Shown here: positions 35,822-48,685 of the stretch, one piece after another
Layout of the letters: each line of letters starts with the position of its first letter
Position numbering within the stretch: the stretch's first letter is position 1
Notes under the pieces: model-generated
The model's input: only the letters and a program-made list of their open reading frames with translations
What the model was told of the DNA's origin: nothing
Databases searched by the model: none
Made by a program: the position numbers and the translations under genes
Source: Lepus europaeus
Lineage: Eukaryota > Chordata > Mammalia > Lagomorpha > Leporidae
NCBI RefSeq assembly: GCF_033115175.1
Contig: NC_084834.1
Span: 114,324,275-114,388,274, forward strand
DNA: 64,000 nucleotides
Direction of reading: 5' to 3'

Positions 35822-38606
35822 AGTTCTTTTTAGTCTCTAAAAAAATAAAAAAATAAATTTAAATATTATAATGTTTTATGTTAACTTCCAACACAATCAA
35901 TATTAATAGATATAAGTCATATGAATTAAAACATTTTGAGGTTCTCAGTATCCTTTAAAACAGTAAAGAGACTGAAAAGTCTGGTTTTCCAATATCACAG
36001 TTCTAGTCAAAGCTTACTGTTACTCTGAAATCTTGAGGTTTTTTTAGTTGATGAAGATAAAGAGATAATAATCACCACTTATTTTCTAAAAATCCTGCTG
36101 CATATAGTCTCCATTATAGCCAACTCCTATTTAATTCCTACTTTAAGATGAACATTAATAAAACTTCACTTTAAAATTACCTGTTTGAAACCCTGCATTG
36201 ACAGTAGAAAAACCAATTTGTTGAGGTTTATGTAAAGTACAGGCCACTGTAAAGGGGCAATGATACAATTACGAGTCTTCTGTGTGTCTTTTCCTTGAAG
36301 TATGATGTGAAATCAGAACGGTTGCACCATGGATTTCTTCTCTGGATGAGATTACCCAGCAATTTCCAGCTCCTTATCTATTGGGAGCTGCTTTCAAATT
36401 GCTAAAGTGATGGGTGCCATAGCTGATGTGTTTGTTCAGATCAAAAAGGAATTGTTTCTGACATGCACTAAGAGAAATAGATCTCATGTTTTCTTAAAAT
36501 TAAACTTATCTTTTGTCCTATTTGTTGATAGTGACTTTCACCTGTTTGAAATTTTTGTTCTGCTTTTGGTTTGTTTGGTGGTGTTTGGATTCAGTGGATG
36601 TTTTTACATTTTTAAAAATTTGCTATTGACAAATAATCATTGTATATATGTGGACTCAGTGAGCTTTAAAATAACTCCTAGTTCCTTTGTGTTCTATTTA
36701 AGGTTTAAGGATTTCTTTGTGGGATTTACTGTTCCCTAGTGATGGATTCAGAAGCATTCTCAAGAGGGAATGAAATAAGACACTACCTAATTTTATCCAT
36801 ATTCTAATCACTGCACCCTTTGTATTATGATTCATGTGTTGTAAACTTGAAAACCATTTTAAAAATAATATTTGAAAAACGAATATGGACTAAATATATA
36901 CAATGAGTTCAAAGATATGATATTCCAATATAGAAAACACAAGGAAAAACTCAGAGATCAATAAGCCTATCTTTGACAAGCTGAAAGTTTGCAAATATGT
37001 AGAATGTATTCTGTACATTAGAAAATTCACCTCAAAAGCTCAGAGTGAGAGATCTTTGGAACTGGATGAGGCACTAGAACAATAGGAAAGGACTGTTTTT
37101 CAAACCCTATACTCAAGTCTCTAAATAATATTACAAACTGGTAACTATAAGGATATTCAAGATAATGCTCTATTTTTTAGTGTCTGCCAAGTTTCCAGCA
37201 GTAGACTTGAAATATATATTTGTTGAATCATTTGGACTTAGTCCCATAGTAGTTTTTTTTCAATTAAATTACATTATATAAAAATAATTTACCCAATACC
37301 TAAATGCCTTTCTTTTCTTTCAGGAGACATTGCCAGTTCAACTCTACTAACTCTGACCCCCCAAACACCCTAATATCTTGTTTTTTTCTGTCCTATTTCC
37401 AACCACTAGACCTAAAAATTACATGCATGTATGACCTGCAAATATAATCACAATGAACTTTCACTGCCATATTTAGACCAAGGAGTAGCAAATAATGAAA
37501 TGTTAACACCGTACCAGAAAGAGCAGGGTTCTTTCCTTCCTTCCTAGTCTAGAATGATGGCATGTGGTAGAGAATAGTTTGGAAGAAAATGAATCTCAGT
37601 CATTTACAGGAGAAAATACCCAAAGCTCCATATGTACAGTAACAACTGCCTAAAGAAAGGGGATGTGTTTCCTCTGAAATTCTCTGAAATTCCTCTGAAA
37701 TTCTAGCCTATAAGTCCTTAGTTTGCTTTTTGGATGTGAAATTGGCAAAGCAGACATAACATAGGGAATAAATGATGGAAGAGTTCTATTTTGAACCTGA
37801 AACTTTAAGTGCCATGGAGGCTTTGGGTAAAGAGGGAACTTCACAGCAGTACAGGGTAAACGTGGCTTGCTGTAAGGTTCTCACATTTCCAAGCTCAGCT
37901 GGAGGTGACAATGGTATAGTGTTATAGATATGAATATGCAAGATTTGCACTTGTTCAATATCACCATTCTGCACCAAACTGAAGGTAGTTTTATGCCTTG
38001 CAACCTGCTTTTATAAAATTAGAAAAATAATATGATATAGTTGATCTTGCCAAGGATGTAAGGAATTTATATCAATTTATTCAAATCAGAGTAAAAAATG
38101 ATCTGCAAATGGAATCTGAGAATATCTGTTTGACATGTTATAAGTTCTTAGGAAAAGTTTACTCTGTTGCAACTAATGGTCTTATTTAAATAATTATAGA
38201 GGAAAATTATTTTAATTTTACAATTGAATATATAAAAGAAAAAACAAAATTATAAATGAGTTGTTTCTGCTAATAGTTTTATTGTCAGAGGGAAGTATAT
38301 GTATTAGTAAACTAAATTTTATTTAACTGGAAATTCATTCATCTTACAAAAGGTCAAGTCATAGACTAGGAACGACCGTTGACAATGCATACATTTGAAA
38401 AAGCACTTCTATGTAGAATACATACTTCCTACAAATTCATTAAAAAGCAAAATTTAATAAACACTCAAATCCTTGAAAAGACATTCTTAAAAGAGTATGT
38501 GCAAATGGAATTTAAGCCTGGGAAACACTCAAAGCCTCATTGGAATCAGGAAAAATAAAATTAAGTACATAATATAACATTTTACACTCACTAAAGTGGC
38601 TTAAAT
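35822..38606. other. Unique AT-rich DNA
   Basis: The open frame at 36407-36739 (plus) is hydrophobic and Phe-rich with no recognised domain. It is likely chance in AT-rich DNA. A small CCTCTGAAATT tandem occurs near 37670-37700. Confidence 0.45.
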
Positions 38607-38915
38607 TTTAAAGACTAACTCCTTAATGTACTGTACATTTTGATTTAATGCTATAACTAGTACTCAAAGAGTATGTTTCACTTTGTGTTTCTATGTGGGT
38701 GCAAACGTTGAAATCTTTATACTAAATTGATCTTCTGTATATAAATAGAATTGAAAATGAATCTTGATGTCAATGGGAGGGGAGAGGGAGTGGGAGAGGG
38801 GAGGGTTGCGGGTGGGAGGGAAGTTATGGGAGGGGGAAGCCATTGTAATCCATAAGCTGTACACTAGAAATTTATATTCATTAAATAAAAGTTTAAAAAA
38901 AATTTAAAGACTAAC
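38607..38915 (+). mobile_element. Short L1 3'-end insertion with 13-bp TSD
   Basis: TTTAAAGACTAAC is found at 38607-38619 and 38903-38915. The insert (38620-38902) is L1 3'UTR only, from CCTTAATGTACTGTACA to ATTAAATAAAAGTTT. Confidence 0.96.
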
Positions 38916-39425
38916 AATATCAAATTTTAGGTCAGAATGTAGAAAATAGATTTTAATATCTTTTCAAAGTCAACGTATATCTAGAGTTTACCTGAGCCAT
39001 TCCACTTCTATGTATTTCCCCAAGAGAAAAACATTGTCCACCAAATGAACCATAGCAGTTTTGTCCATTATACTTCCGCAAAGAAAACCCAATTTGCAAT
39101 AATAGGGTAATGTATCAAAAAATGTTGTTTTACATATAATGGCATACTAACAGAAACTAAAAAACAATTACTCATATGTGCCATAGTTGATATGTTTACA
39201 TACATATTAGTTGAAATGTATTCATTTATATTTATATAAATAATAGATATAATATACATATCTATTTGGCTTGATATGACATATATTTATATATAAATAT
39301 GTTTATATGTGAGAGCACTTCAAAATAGTGACAAAAATAAATAAATCCACATGCATATGAACTGATTTCAAAAATGCTCATGAAAATGCATATTGTGAAA
39401 AGAAAGCATACATTTTAAAAATCTG
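38916..39425. other. Unique AT-rich DNA
   Basis: AT-rich with ATAT-type runs (about 39230-39310). No gene seen. Confidence 0.4.
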
Positions 39426-39426
39426 C

Positions 39427-39615
39427 AGTCTTGGCACTGTGGCGTAGCAAGTAAAGCCATCTTCCGCTGCTTTCCCAGGCCATAGCAGAGAGCTGGATAA
39501 GAAGTGTTGCAGCCAGGACTTGAACTGGGGCCCATATGGGATGCCGACACTGCACATGGTAGCTTTACCCACTACACCACAGCACCAGCCACATAAGGCA
39601 CAGTGCCAGGCCCAT
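39427..39615. repeat. CSINE fold-back: plus-strand head joined to a minus-strand 5' half
   Basis: 39427-39462 reads as a plus-strand CSINE head (TTGGCACTGTGGCGTAGCAA). From 39463 the sequence is a reverse-strand CSINE, starting mid-element (TGCTTTCCCAGGCCATAGC) and running to its own head at CACAGCACCAGCC (39591). A further short head-like scrap (GGCACAGTGCCAGGCCC) follows to about 39613. Confidence 0.8.
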
Positions 39616-39796
39616 AAATGAACTTATTTTAAGAGCAATAAAATGACTCATTCAATCACAGATTTAGTTACTGATAGATCCAGTTTTAAAATAGGATTTG
39701 ATAATTTTTCTCTCATTTTATTTCTCTCAAAATAAGCTATTTTATTTGATGTATAATATACTCGTCTGTATTGTAACACACTCTGATTAAAATTGG

Positions 39797-40110
39797 TATG
39801 AGGTGTGGGTGTTTGGCCTGGCAGTTCAGATGCCTGCATCACATATCAAAGTATCTGAGTTTCATACTCACCACCAGCTCCTGACTCCAGCTTCTGGTTA
39901 ATTCAGACTCTGGGAGGATGTGGAGACGATTCAAGAATTGTGTTTTTACCACCCTCTGGGGATATAGATTGAGTTCCTGGCTTCTAACCTGGGCCCCCAC
40001 CAGGGGCCATTTCCAGCATTTAGGGAGGGCAACAGTGGGTGGGAGCACTCTCTCTCTCTCCCTACTTTTCTCTGCTTCTCTCTCCTTCCTTCCCAAATAA
40101 ATGAATACGG
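39797..40110 (+). repeat. C-repeat, divergent subtype
   Basis: Landmarks are GTTTGGCCTGGCAGTTCAG, CATCACATATCAAAGTATCTG, TGGGCCCCCACCAGG, a CT-rich tract, and tail CCCAAATAAATGAATACGG. It matches the type seen at 55.85 kb more than the GC-rich young type. Confidence 0.8.
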
Positions 40111-40651
40111 TTTAAAAACTGCTTTAAAATGTAATATTTATAATCTCTTTCGTAAAATCACATGCCACTATTTTTGTATACTTTCTTAGTTTTGCTTTCC
40201 TCATTACCAAACACTGAGCTATAAGGCACCAGCTGCTGCACATGCAAAGGTTTGCATCAGAAACCAGGCCCTTGTCCCTAGGACCTTTCTCTGTTAGGCA
40301 TGGAAAATCAGAAAGAGCAAATACACACTTTTCAACAACCATTAGCACATTTAAGAATTATAATGTCTTATCAAACATGCTACCTGAGCAGTAATTAATC
40401 ACAAGAGCAAAACAAACCATTTCCAAAAAGCACATTTCAACAGTATTCTGTCAAGACACTAAAAAAATTCTGTTTGTGAGCTTCCAGGATTTTTTTTTCT
40501 TATTTCTGTATTTCCATTTTTTAAATTTCTATAGATATTTTTCAAACTATAGAGTTTAAAATGTAATTCATAACACTAATGTAAATTGAATGATCTGGGG
40601 GCTTAAAATGGAAGTCCCTTTTCCTGGGACACAAGTAAAGATTGACTGCAG
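40111..40651. other. Unique AT-rich DNA
   Basis: No gene or repeat that I can support. Confidence 0.4.
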
Positions 40652-41117
40652 TAATCCAGGCTTATTTTTTTTTATTAAACTTTTATTTAATGAATATAAA
40701 TTTCCAAAGTACAGCTTATGATTACAATGGCTTCCCCCTCCCGTAAATTCCCTCCCACCCACAACCCTCCCCTTTCCCGCTCCCTCTCCCTTTCCAATCA
40801 CATCAAGATTCATTTTCAATTCTCTTTATATACAGAAGATCAGTTTAGTATATATTAAGTAAAGATTTCAACAGTTTGCCCCCATATAGCAACCCAAAGT
40901 GAAAGAATACTGTTGGAGTACTAGTTATAGCATTAAATAACAGTGTACAGCACATTAAAGACAGAGATCCTACATGATATTTTTAAAAAATTAATTAATT
41001 TTCTATGCCATTTCCAATTTAACACCAGGTTCAACCGGGACAGAATCCGGCGCCCCGACCAGAACTAGAACCTGGTGTGCAGGCGCCACAGGCGGAGGAG
41101 ATAATCCAGGCTTATTT
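40652..41117 (-). mobile_element. Chimeric retroposon: CSINE head fused to an L1 3'UTR, one TSD
   Basis: TAATCCAGGCTTATTT flanks the insert at 40652-40667 and 41102-41117. On the minus strand the insert begins with about 70 bases of CSINE head (41101 to about 41031, including a diverged B box and CGGGGCGCCGGATTCTGTCC). It then switches to the module CCTGGTGTTAAATTGGAAAT (about 41030-40975) and continues as normal L1 3'UTR to the A-rich end at about 40668-40680. One TSD around both parts implies a single integration of a chimeric cDNA. Confidence 0.92.
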
Positions 41118-43345
41118 CTCACTACTAACTCTTCCAACCCTGACTAGAACAGAATTGATAGTTCTAGAATCAACAAGTTTTTAAAATGTAGTAAAATAGG
41201 CCACAGTGACTTGTCCAGATTTTCCTGTTGAATCAGAAAGCTCTTGAGAATCTCACCCATGGCAGTCGATCATAACTGTGATTATCTTGTCTATCATAGA
41301 CTAATAAACTAGTCATTTGATCTTTTAATTTGTTTGACTTCTACACGAAGAATGCCAAATGTATTTATGGAAGCCTTGCATTTAAATTCAGTTGGTAATA
41401 TTTTCACTTTGCCTTTGCTGGCACTTTATTTATAACTCATGGTATAATACTTTCATTTGTATTTTCAAAATGCATTGAATTATTTTTAACACCTACCCCT
41501 GATTTAGTATTTGTTTACTCAAGCACTTATTCATTCACTTTTTTCATTCTCAGATGATGGTATTATTTTTATTTCAACAAAAACAAGATTCAAGCAAGTT
41601 CTTCCCCTTCACGGAAAACACCAAATCTGCCAGTGAACCTGTGCAGTGTTCATACACTCTGTCTAACCTCCCGATGCAGAGGTCACTCCCCTCCATGTGT
41701 GACTTGCATTCTAAGAGGAAATGCAGAAACCCTACTCTTATAGTTCTGAGCTTTTCATTTTATCATTGTGTTTGCATACATCTACATCTGGATGTGGCTT
41801 AAAAATAAATCATGCTCTACTATCATAAAACAAAATATGAAAAAAAGAATGCCAATCAACTGTATCTTCTAGCAGCAATGTATAGTAAGTAGAAAATGTT
41901 ATTTCTGATGAAGATGTGTGAGCCACAGATAATTACCATGCAATTTTTTGAATGACGTTAGAACACTAGATTTTTTTTTCAGTTCAGTTTAAGTATTTTC
42001 TTTCCAGTCAGGTTATAATTAACACTACTTATCATTTTTACATAGTATTAGTGTCAACATGTTAACCTGCATTGTGTCTATAAGTGTCATAAATATTCTT
42101 TTTCCTTTCTATATACATGATATGGGTGCCAATTACATACTTTTCAAAAATGTTCTCAAATTAAATAAAGACAGATAGCTAAACAGAAAATTTTGTCCTA
42201 AGGCTACTGTAACAATTTTAATTATTCCATTTATAAAATAGTAACCACCAAACAACAAGAGAGTGCTGTGCCTGTTACCAAAGAATTATTGCTTTCTTTA
42301 ACACAACCTCTAGAGACACAGCAGGATCCCTATAACCTAAGATTAAATAGAGCAGAAAACACTAAAATCACTGCATAATTTGGCTCTCATTTATGTTTTC
42401 TTTGGTTTATAATTTTAGTTTATTGCAACTGAGGATATTACTCCAACAAACATATTTTAGAGACATTGTCATCTCAGTCATGAAACTAAAAAGAAAATAT
42501 CATTATTTTATTTTTTAAAAGACAGACAAACTTGATGTGGGCTCACATAGCATAATTATGCCATTCAGGACTGGCTCACCATTTCATTTAGCAAACTTAG
42601 TCTCCCTTAGGTGGAAAAAATATCATCCAATAATGATTATTAGACAGATGTGATTCAATAAATATTTGAGAATAATGGCACTGCACAATTTTAATGGATC
42701 TGTAATTGTAATCCCTAAGTATCTTCTCTTCCTCAACTAATTGGGTAATGACATTGCTAGAATTAATCCAAGGTCATCAGCTTGCCTATAGTACAGATGG
42801 TTTCACCATTTTACGGGCATACAGGGGATTCGAGATTACTATTGCCTGCTGTGTTTCAAACTAATTTTTGTTCTTAAAAATCCACATTTTCACTGTAGCT
42901 GAACAGCAAAGCCATATGTTGCCCCATGAATACTTTAAAATACCTCTTGCATGCAATTATTACACTAAATCTATCATGCATTAGTTCTTTTCAATTTTGT
43001 TGTAAGGAAAGGACATTTAGGGTACTATGCCATGGGTATGTATGCATTGGTGGGATACAATTTTCTATGTACCAAACTTTACTTTAGATGATAGTCCTAG
43101 TGAAAATTTCAATCTAAAATATATGGGTTGTCTGATCTGCCCCGTGGTATGTGATATATTCCACTGTATTTCAGAACTTGTCTAATTACAGATATTACTT
43201 GAAATACTATGTTAATCCATCCCACAGCAGAAAGTTCTGACTTTGAAATATTTTCTACCTTTCCCCTGTGCAGTCATAAATAGGAAAGGGTATTTTTGTG
43301 CTTTTGTCTGAATTTTTACGTCCCTGCCATGTTTAAAACTTTGGG
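41118..43345. other. Unique DNA, no gene seen
   Basis: Repeat-free to my reading. 42530-42790 has a less biased composition and could hold conserved noncoding sequence, but nothing in it can be named. Confidence 0.45.
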
Positions 43346-43346
43346 A

Positions 43347-43674
43347 TTTTTTTTTAGAGCTGTATTTATTTATTTGAAATGCAGAGTTACAGAGAGCGGG
43401 AGAGACTGAGATTTTCCATCCTCTGGTTTGCTCCCCAGGTGGCTGCAACATCTGGGGCTGGGTCAGGCCAAAACCAGGAGCCAGGAGCTTCATTTGGGTC
43501 TGCTACATGGGTGGCAGGGACCCAAGTACTTGGGTCATTCTATGCTGCTTTCCCAGGCAATTAGAAGGGAACTGGATGAGAAGTGGAACAGCCAGGCCTT
43601 GAACTAGTGCCCATACAGAATACTGGCATTTCAGGTTACAGTTTAACCCGCTATGCCACAATGCTGGATCCTAA
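43347..43674 (-). repeat. CSINE, older copy
   Basis: Reverse orientation: TTTTTTTAGAGCTGTATTTATTTATTTG tail region, TTTTCCATCCTCTGGTTTGC, GCCAGGAGCTTCATTTGGG, and a head ending GCCACAATGCTGG. Confidence 0.9.
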
Positions 43675-44253
43675 TTTTGTCTCTAATGTCACTTTTTTAA
43701 TATCTGTATACTGTGTTAAAATAAACCTCTGTCAATCATTTTGTAACCAAATAGAATATCTGTACATAAGTAGAACCTACACACACACACACACACATAT
43801 GCTCAGAAGTCATCAATATGGCAAAGTAAAAAAAAAAAAAAAAAGCTGTAATCCTAGAAATTTGCAGCAGGTGGTCCACAGCTTTTGAAAAGCACCCCAC
43901 AAATCATTGATCCCATGTCTCCAGGAAGATGCATCATTGGATTTCCAAGTAGAGAAAAGTGGGACATGAGCTGGACCCTGAAGATAGATTATAATCAGTT
44001 AAACTAAATGAACAAGGAGGACTATTCCAAGCCTAGGAATAAGCCTGAATGTAGTGAAAAGGAACACATTTGGTAATTATCTTGTAAGAGTTTACTGAGG
44101 ACTATCAAAGATCAAATAAGAGAGGTAAATTAGTAGGATTATGAATATTATGATACTCAAGAAATAAGCAGGATTTGACACAGAGAATGATGGTGTAAAC
44201 TGATAATGCTGGACCAATATGCAATACATGAATATACTCAGGTTAAAGGAAAA
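43675..44253. other. Unique DNA with (CA)n and poly(A)
   Basis: (CA)n at 43780-43797 and a 16-A run near 43829-43844. No gene seen. Confidence 0.5.
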
Positions 44254-44254
44254 T

Positions 44255-44578
44255 TTGCAGGTTTGGCATTGCGGCATGCAGCCACACGCAATGCAGACAT
44301 CCCAAATGGGTGCCGGTTCGTGTCCTGGTTGCTCCACTTCTGATCTAGTTCCCTGCTAATGCATCTGGGAAAGCAGTGGAAAATGACCCAAGCTCCTGCA
44401 TCCACATGCCAGACCTGCATGAAGCTCTTGGCTTCTAGCTTCAGCCTGGCCTAGACCCAACTATTGCAAGCATTTGGCAAGTGAACCAGCGGATCGAATA
44501 TGTCTCTCTCTCTGTGGTTCCACCGCTCTTCTGTAATGGTGCCTTGCAAGTTAAGAAAATAAACCTTAAAAAGAGAAA
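44255..44578 (+). repeat. CSINE, older subtype
   Basis: Head TTTGGCATTGCGGCATGCAG, B-box-like GGTTCGTGTCCTGG, TTCTGATCTAGTTCCCTGC, GTGAACCAGCGGATCGAATA, CT tract, and tail AAGAAAATAAACCTTAAAAA. Confidence 0.9.
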
Positions 44579-44908
44579 AGAAAAGAAAAATTTGTTTGAG
44601 ATAATTAGACAAAATGGACTCAAAATAAAGACATGGTGATAAAAGAAGTGAAAATTCAGAATGCCTGACACAAATCTATGATTGTATTTAAAAGAGTAGT
44701 ATCAGAAGGATAAAAAAAGAAAGGCAATAAGGGTGTTACGAAGGAAAACTAAAAATAAATAACTGTTTGAATGTGTACAGAAGAAAATTTAGAGGACTTG
44801 CTGACATATCAACATTTTCAGACAAAATAGCTTGGAAATGACGATTTCTTAGATGGAAATAGAGAAAGCTGAAAATTTCCAAAGGAAAACAGGATTTGAA
44901 ATGTGTTG

Positions 44909-45244
44909 AAGAAGTGATATATGGGGGCCGGCGTTGTGGCGCAGTAGGTTAATACTCTGCCTATGGTGCCGGAATCCCATATGGGTGCCAGTTCTAGTTC
45001 CCACTGGTCCTCTTCCAGTCCCGCTCTCTGCTTGGCCTGGGAAAGCAGTAGAAGATGGCCCAAGCACTTGGGCTCCTGTACCCAGGTGGGAGACCTGGAA
45101 GAATCTCCTGGCTCCTGGCCCAGCTCTGGCAGTTGCAGCCATTTGGGGAGTGAACCAGTGGACAGAAGACTTCTCTGTCTCTTCCTCTCACTGTCTGTAA
45201 CTACCACTCAAATAAATAAATCTTAAAAATAAGAAGTGATATAT
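44909..45244 (+). repeat. CSINE with 14-bp TSD
   Basis: AAGAAGTGATATAT occurs at 44909-44922 and 45231-45244. Between them is a head GGGCCGGCGTTGTGGCGCAG, CATATGGGTGCCAGTTCTAG, the core, and an AAATAAATAAATCTTAAAAA tail. Confidence 0.96.
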
Positions 45245-46911
45245 ATGAAGCAGCTTCAAATGGATCAATGAAAATACGTCTTATCTTTTAATCCCTTTTT
45301 CCCATGAACCCTGAAGCTTCCTTGTATATCTCAAATGGTAATGAAAAAGACAGAACAGGAAGTAGAAGTCATACTTTCACTACTTACTGAAAACAGACAA
45401 ATTTTCTGTGTGACATCTTGTAGCCACTGATAACCTAGGACGGAGTTTCTGGCACCACTCTAAATTGAGAGTATCTAAGACAGGTAACATCCAGGGTGGA
45501 AGAAACAAAAATGGATAACAAGGGAACAAAGACCAAACTGGAAAACTTAACTAGGAATCTAGAAAAGAGAATGTATCACAAAAAGTAGGTGTTCAAGAGC
45601 AAACATAAAACTAGAAACGTAGACATTCTTAGGAGATAGAGCACTCTGGGGTTCTGAAAGGCAAGTAATTGGTGGAACTGTTTATTTCCCTTCTACCAGT
45701 TGAACATTCCCTTCACTAATCAATTGCAGAGAAAAACATTGTCACTGAATTCTAATTGCTAACTTTCATCATTCAACCTCTCTGTGGAGATAAGAATTAG
45801 TTATGGTGTGTTGATGTCAATGGCAGTCATCTTGTTTGCCACAAACTCATTTGCATGGAAAAGCACATAACAGTTAGACTCCTGTCAAAATAATTAGCTA
45901 AGCATGAGATAAGACCTTTTAGATTTTCAAATGTTCCAAGCATTAAATCTTTCTTTATTGTGAAGCCATTCAAAATGCTTTGAGAAATAATAAGCATTGT
46001 ATGTAATTCTACATTTTTAATCATGCTACCTTTTTCTTGTTTATTTTCTCATCTATTTAATAACATATCTAATTTAGTAAAATAAAACATTAGCAACTGG
46101 TAATCACTGAGATAATGAGAAATGGAACTTCCTCTCACTTTTCTCATCCTCCTCATTCTGTGTAAGGCATTATGAAATTGAAATAAAATCCGTTTCAATT
46201 AAAAGGGCTTTGTTATCTTTCTGTAGTACTTGACAAACATCACCACTGAATTCGGGTCAGTCGTAATTTAATCACCATGCAACTATCACCTAACACAAGT
46301 GTCTAAGAATACATCTTTTCTATTCCTCCATGAAGCGGCAGCCCAAGGCTGAAGGTGGCAGTTTGAAAGCAGTTTAATCGGAACAGCATTTATCACCTTG
46401 CATTTCCCTCTAAGTGTAAGAAGGAGACAAGAGATCATGGCATATATTTCTAAAAGATGTCATATCCTTTGTTGATTTGTGCAGTGTTTCTTTTACAGTA
46501 TTGAACGTGTTTCTCTGAGTGAATATACTGTCCTCCATCAGGAGTTTGAAAAATATGAAGTTGGTGTTAGCTTTTTTCATTATTCGCCTTTTGGATTATT
46601 TAATGGAACCATAATCATTTAAGCAAATTAACTTCCCTGACTTTCTAAGTCTTCAGGCTATTGAAAAAGTCAAACAAACTTTTTTAGTGCTTACTCTTCT
46701 AAAGGCTATGGATATGAAGATGAATGGGAAGTAGTCCCACAGAGGCTAAAGCATTTACAGTTACTGCTTTATTAATTAAAAGGAAAATGGTTTGAAGGTT
46801 GCTTCACACATAAGTGTTTGCCTTTGCCACTTACATTGTATAAATCATACGTACACGCATGCTGCAGTCTCCTTCAAGGTGTCTCACTTGGGAGCAGAGG
46901 ATGGGAAGCCA
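45245..46911. other. Unique DNA; possible conserved noncoding stretch
   Basis: No coding potential or repeats recognised. 45820-46640 is repeat-free, with TAAT-type motifs and a CATTTGCAT octamer near 45850. This is suggestive only. Confidence 0.4.
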
Positions 46912-47025
46912 TGCTGCATTGCAGGATGCTAAGCAGCACTCGTGGTCTCTACAAACTAGCTGCTGCTACTACACCCCTAGGTATGACAAGGAAAAACCTC
47001 TCCAGGCATTGCCAAATTGCCACCT
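46912..47025 (-). mobile_element. MER5-like non-autonomous hAT DNA transposon remnant
   Basis: The plus strand reads TGCTAAGCAGCACTCGTGG, CTCTACAAACTAGCTGCTGC and CTCCAGGCATTGCCAAATTG. These correspond to the reverse complement of the well-known MER5A/B consensus (GGCAATGTCTGGAGACATTT, and so on). Terminal inverted repeats are not both preserved. Confidence 0.75.
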
Positions 47026-48565
47026 GCTATACTTATACAGGAGGACATTATATTTCAAAAGCAATCAAGGAAGGAGCAAAAAAGAAAAGAAATTAGAAGG
47101 AGACACAGAAGAAAGACAGGAATGAAGAGTAGAACAGACTTCAGGAAGGAATCTGGTCCACGGTGTCACAGGACGTGCTCAGTGAGAAAGCTGAGGTCTG
47201 AAAATAGAGTTCAAACACAGCATTTCAAGAGGGATGGTTAGTGGAAGACCTTTATCACTATGCCACCTGAATATCTCAGGTATTGTGGGGGATGGTGGGA
47301 GATATATCTACCTACTGGACGATGGTAAATAAATAGATAGATGATAGATGCTTTTTTATGAAATGTTTATGTGTAATCCTGGAATGCATCCCTGATTAGC
47401 ATCTACTTCGGTAATCTCATTTTCTCTTTCCTGTAATTTTCTCTTTTCCTATAATTTTTTTCCTGTCTTTATCAGTGTGGGATAGAATAAAAAAACATTG
47501 AACTGAATTGCTCTGGTCAGAGTTCCTAGTTCCCAATTTGACACTAGATAAATGTGTTCACTTAAACTCTCAACCTCAGCTTAATCACCTGTAAAATTGA
47601 GTTGGGCGGTCAGTCCCTCCAACACTAATCTTCTACATATAATCTGATAAAATAGCCTTAGTAAACAGACCCCTGGTGTAAACATTAACTGATCCAATCT
47701 AATGAGATACAAATATAAGTAAATGCAGATCACAGAGCAGATCATACTCTAAAATGTGGTATAATCATTACAAAATAACATAATAAAATTTCCAATTATA
47801 ACATATTTTAGACACAGCTGGAAATATTGAAATATTATAGGATACACTATGTAATCCACTTTAATTCCCTCTGTCATGTTCTGAGTGTGCATTTCTATAT
47901 TCCGAAGAATGGGTTTTGCATATTTACATGTACTATGGATTTTGATATACATGCAAGCAGTCTGCAGACTTAATTTGAATTTGCTTTCCACATACATTTA
48001 TTGTGGCTAACTTATCATCAAGGAAGTAGCCACCTCAAAGGTGAACACCAGAGATAGTCAGGAAGCAAGAAATTTCTGCCATCGCCATAGCTACCAAAAC
48101 TGCCACTTAAACACAAGTGAGGGGATAATAAGCAACCAAAGCTGCAGCTTGTGGGTTCATATTTCTGATCAAGCATGTACCATGGCCACAACCTTTATGC
48201 AAACTGGAAGCGGGTGGATGGATGCAGGAATTCTGTGACCACATAACTGCACACTTTCAAACTTTGTTTCAAAGCTTCAAAATCCTCGGGAAGAAGGATT
48301 TGAAATTATCATCATCTTCCCACAGTCACACAACTGCATCTCATCAGTGGAATTTATTCCACAGTCAGAAGAATAGTACGTATTAGTTTTTAGACATCTC
48401 CTTAAAGAAGAAGAGAATGGAATTTGACAGAATCTGAAGATTCCATCATATTATATTTCTGAATTTTACTCCTCAAATAATGTAAAGAAAAGCAACAGTG
48501 ATCTTTCTGAGTTAGTACCCTTTATCTTTGACCATGTTGCTATGCCAACTTGGGCTGTCCATTAT
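47026..48565. other. Unique DNA
   Basis: No gene or repeat that I can support. Confidence 0.4.
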
Positions 48566-48567
48566 TG

Positions 48568-48685
48568 CTCTTAGCAGCTTTATGGAAGCATAACTAACAA
48601 ACAGCAATGCATTTATTTAATGTGTACAACTTGATGAGTTTGGATACGTGCAAACACCTTTGAGAGTCATGCTGCCAAAAAGGTT
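48568..48685 (-). repeat. Ancient L1M-like fragment
   Basis: TTTATGGAAGCATAACTAAC, TTAATGTGTACAACTTGATG and AGTTTGGATACGTGC match the antisense 3' region of old L1M elements (a 'gtgtacaatttgatgagttt' type signature). Confidence 0.6.

Noticed and set aside
36407..36739. 110-codon hydrophobic frame as a small membrane protein
   Set aside because: Phe/Leu-rich translation is expected from T-rich DNA. No start context, homologue or conserved motif supports it.
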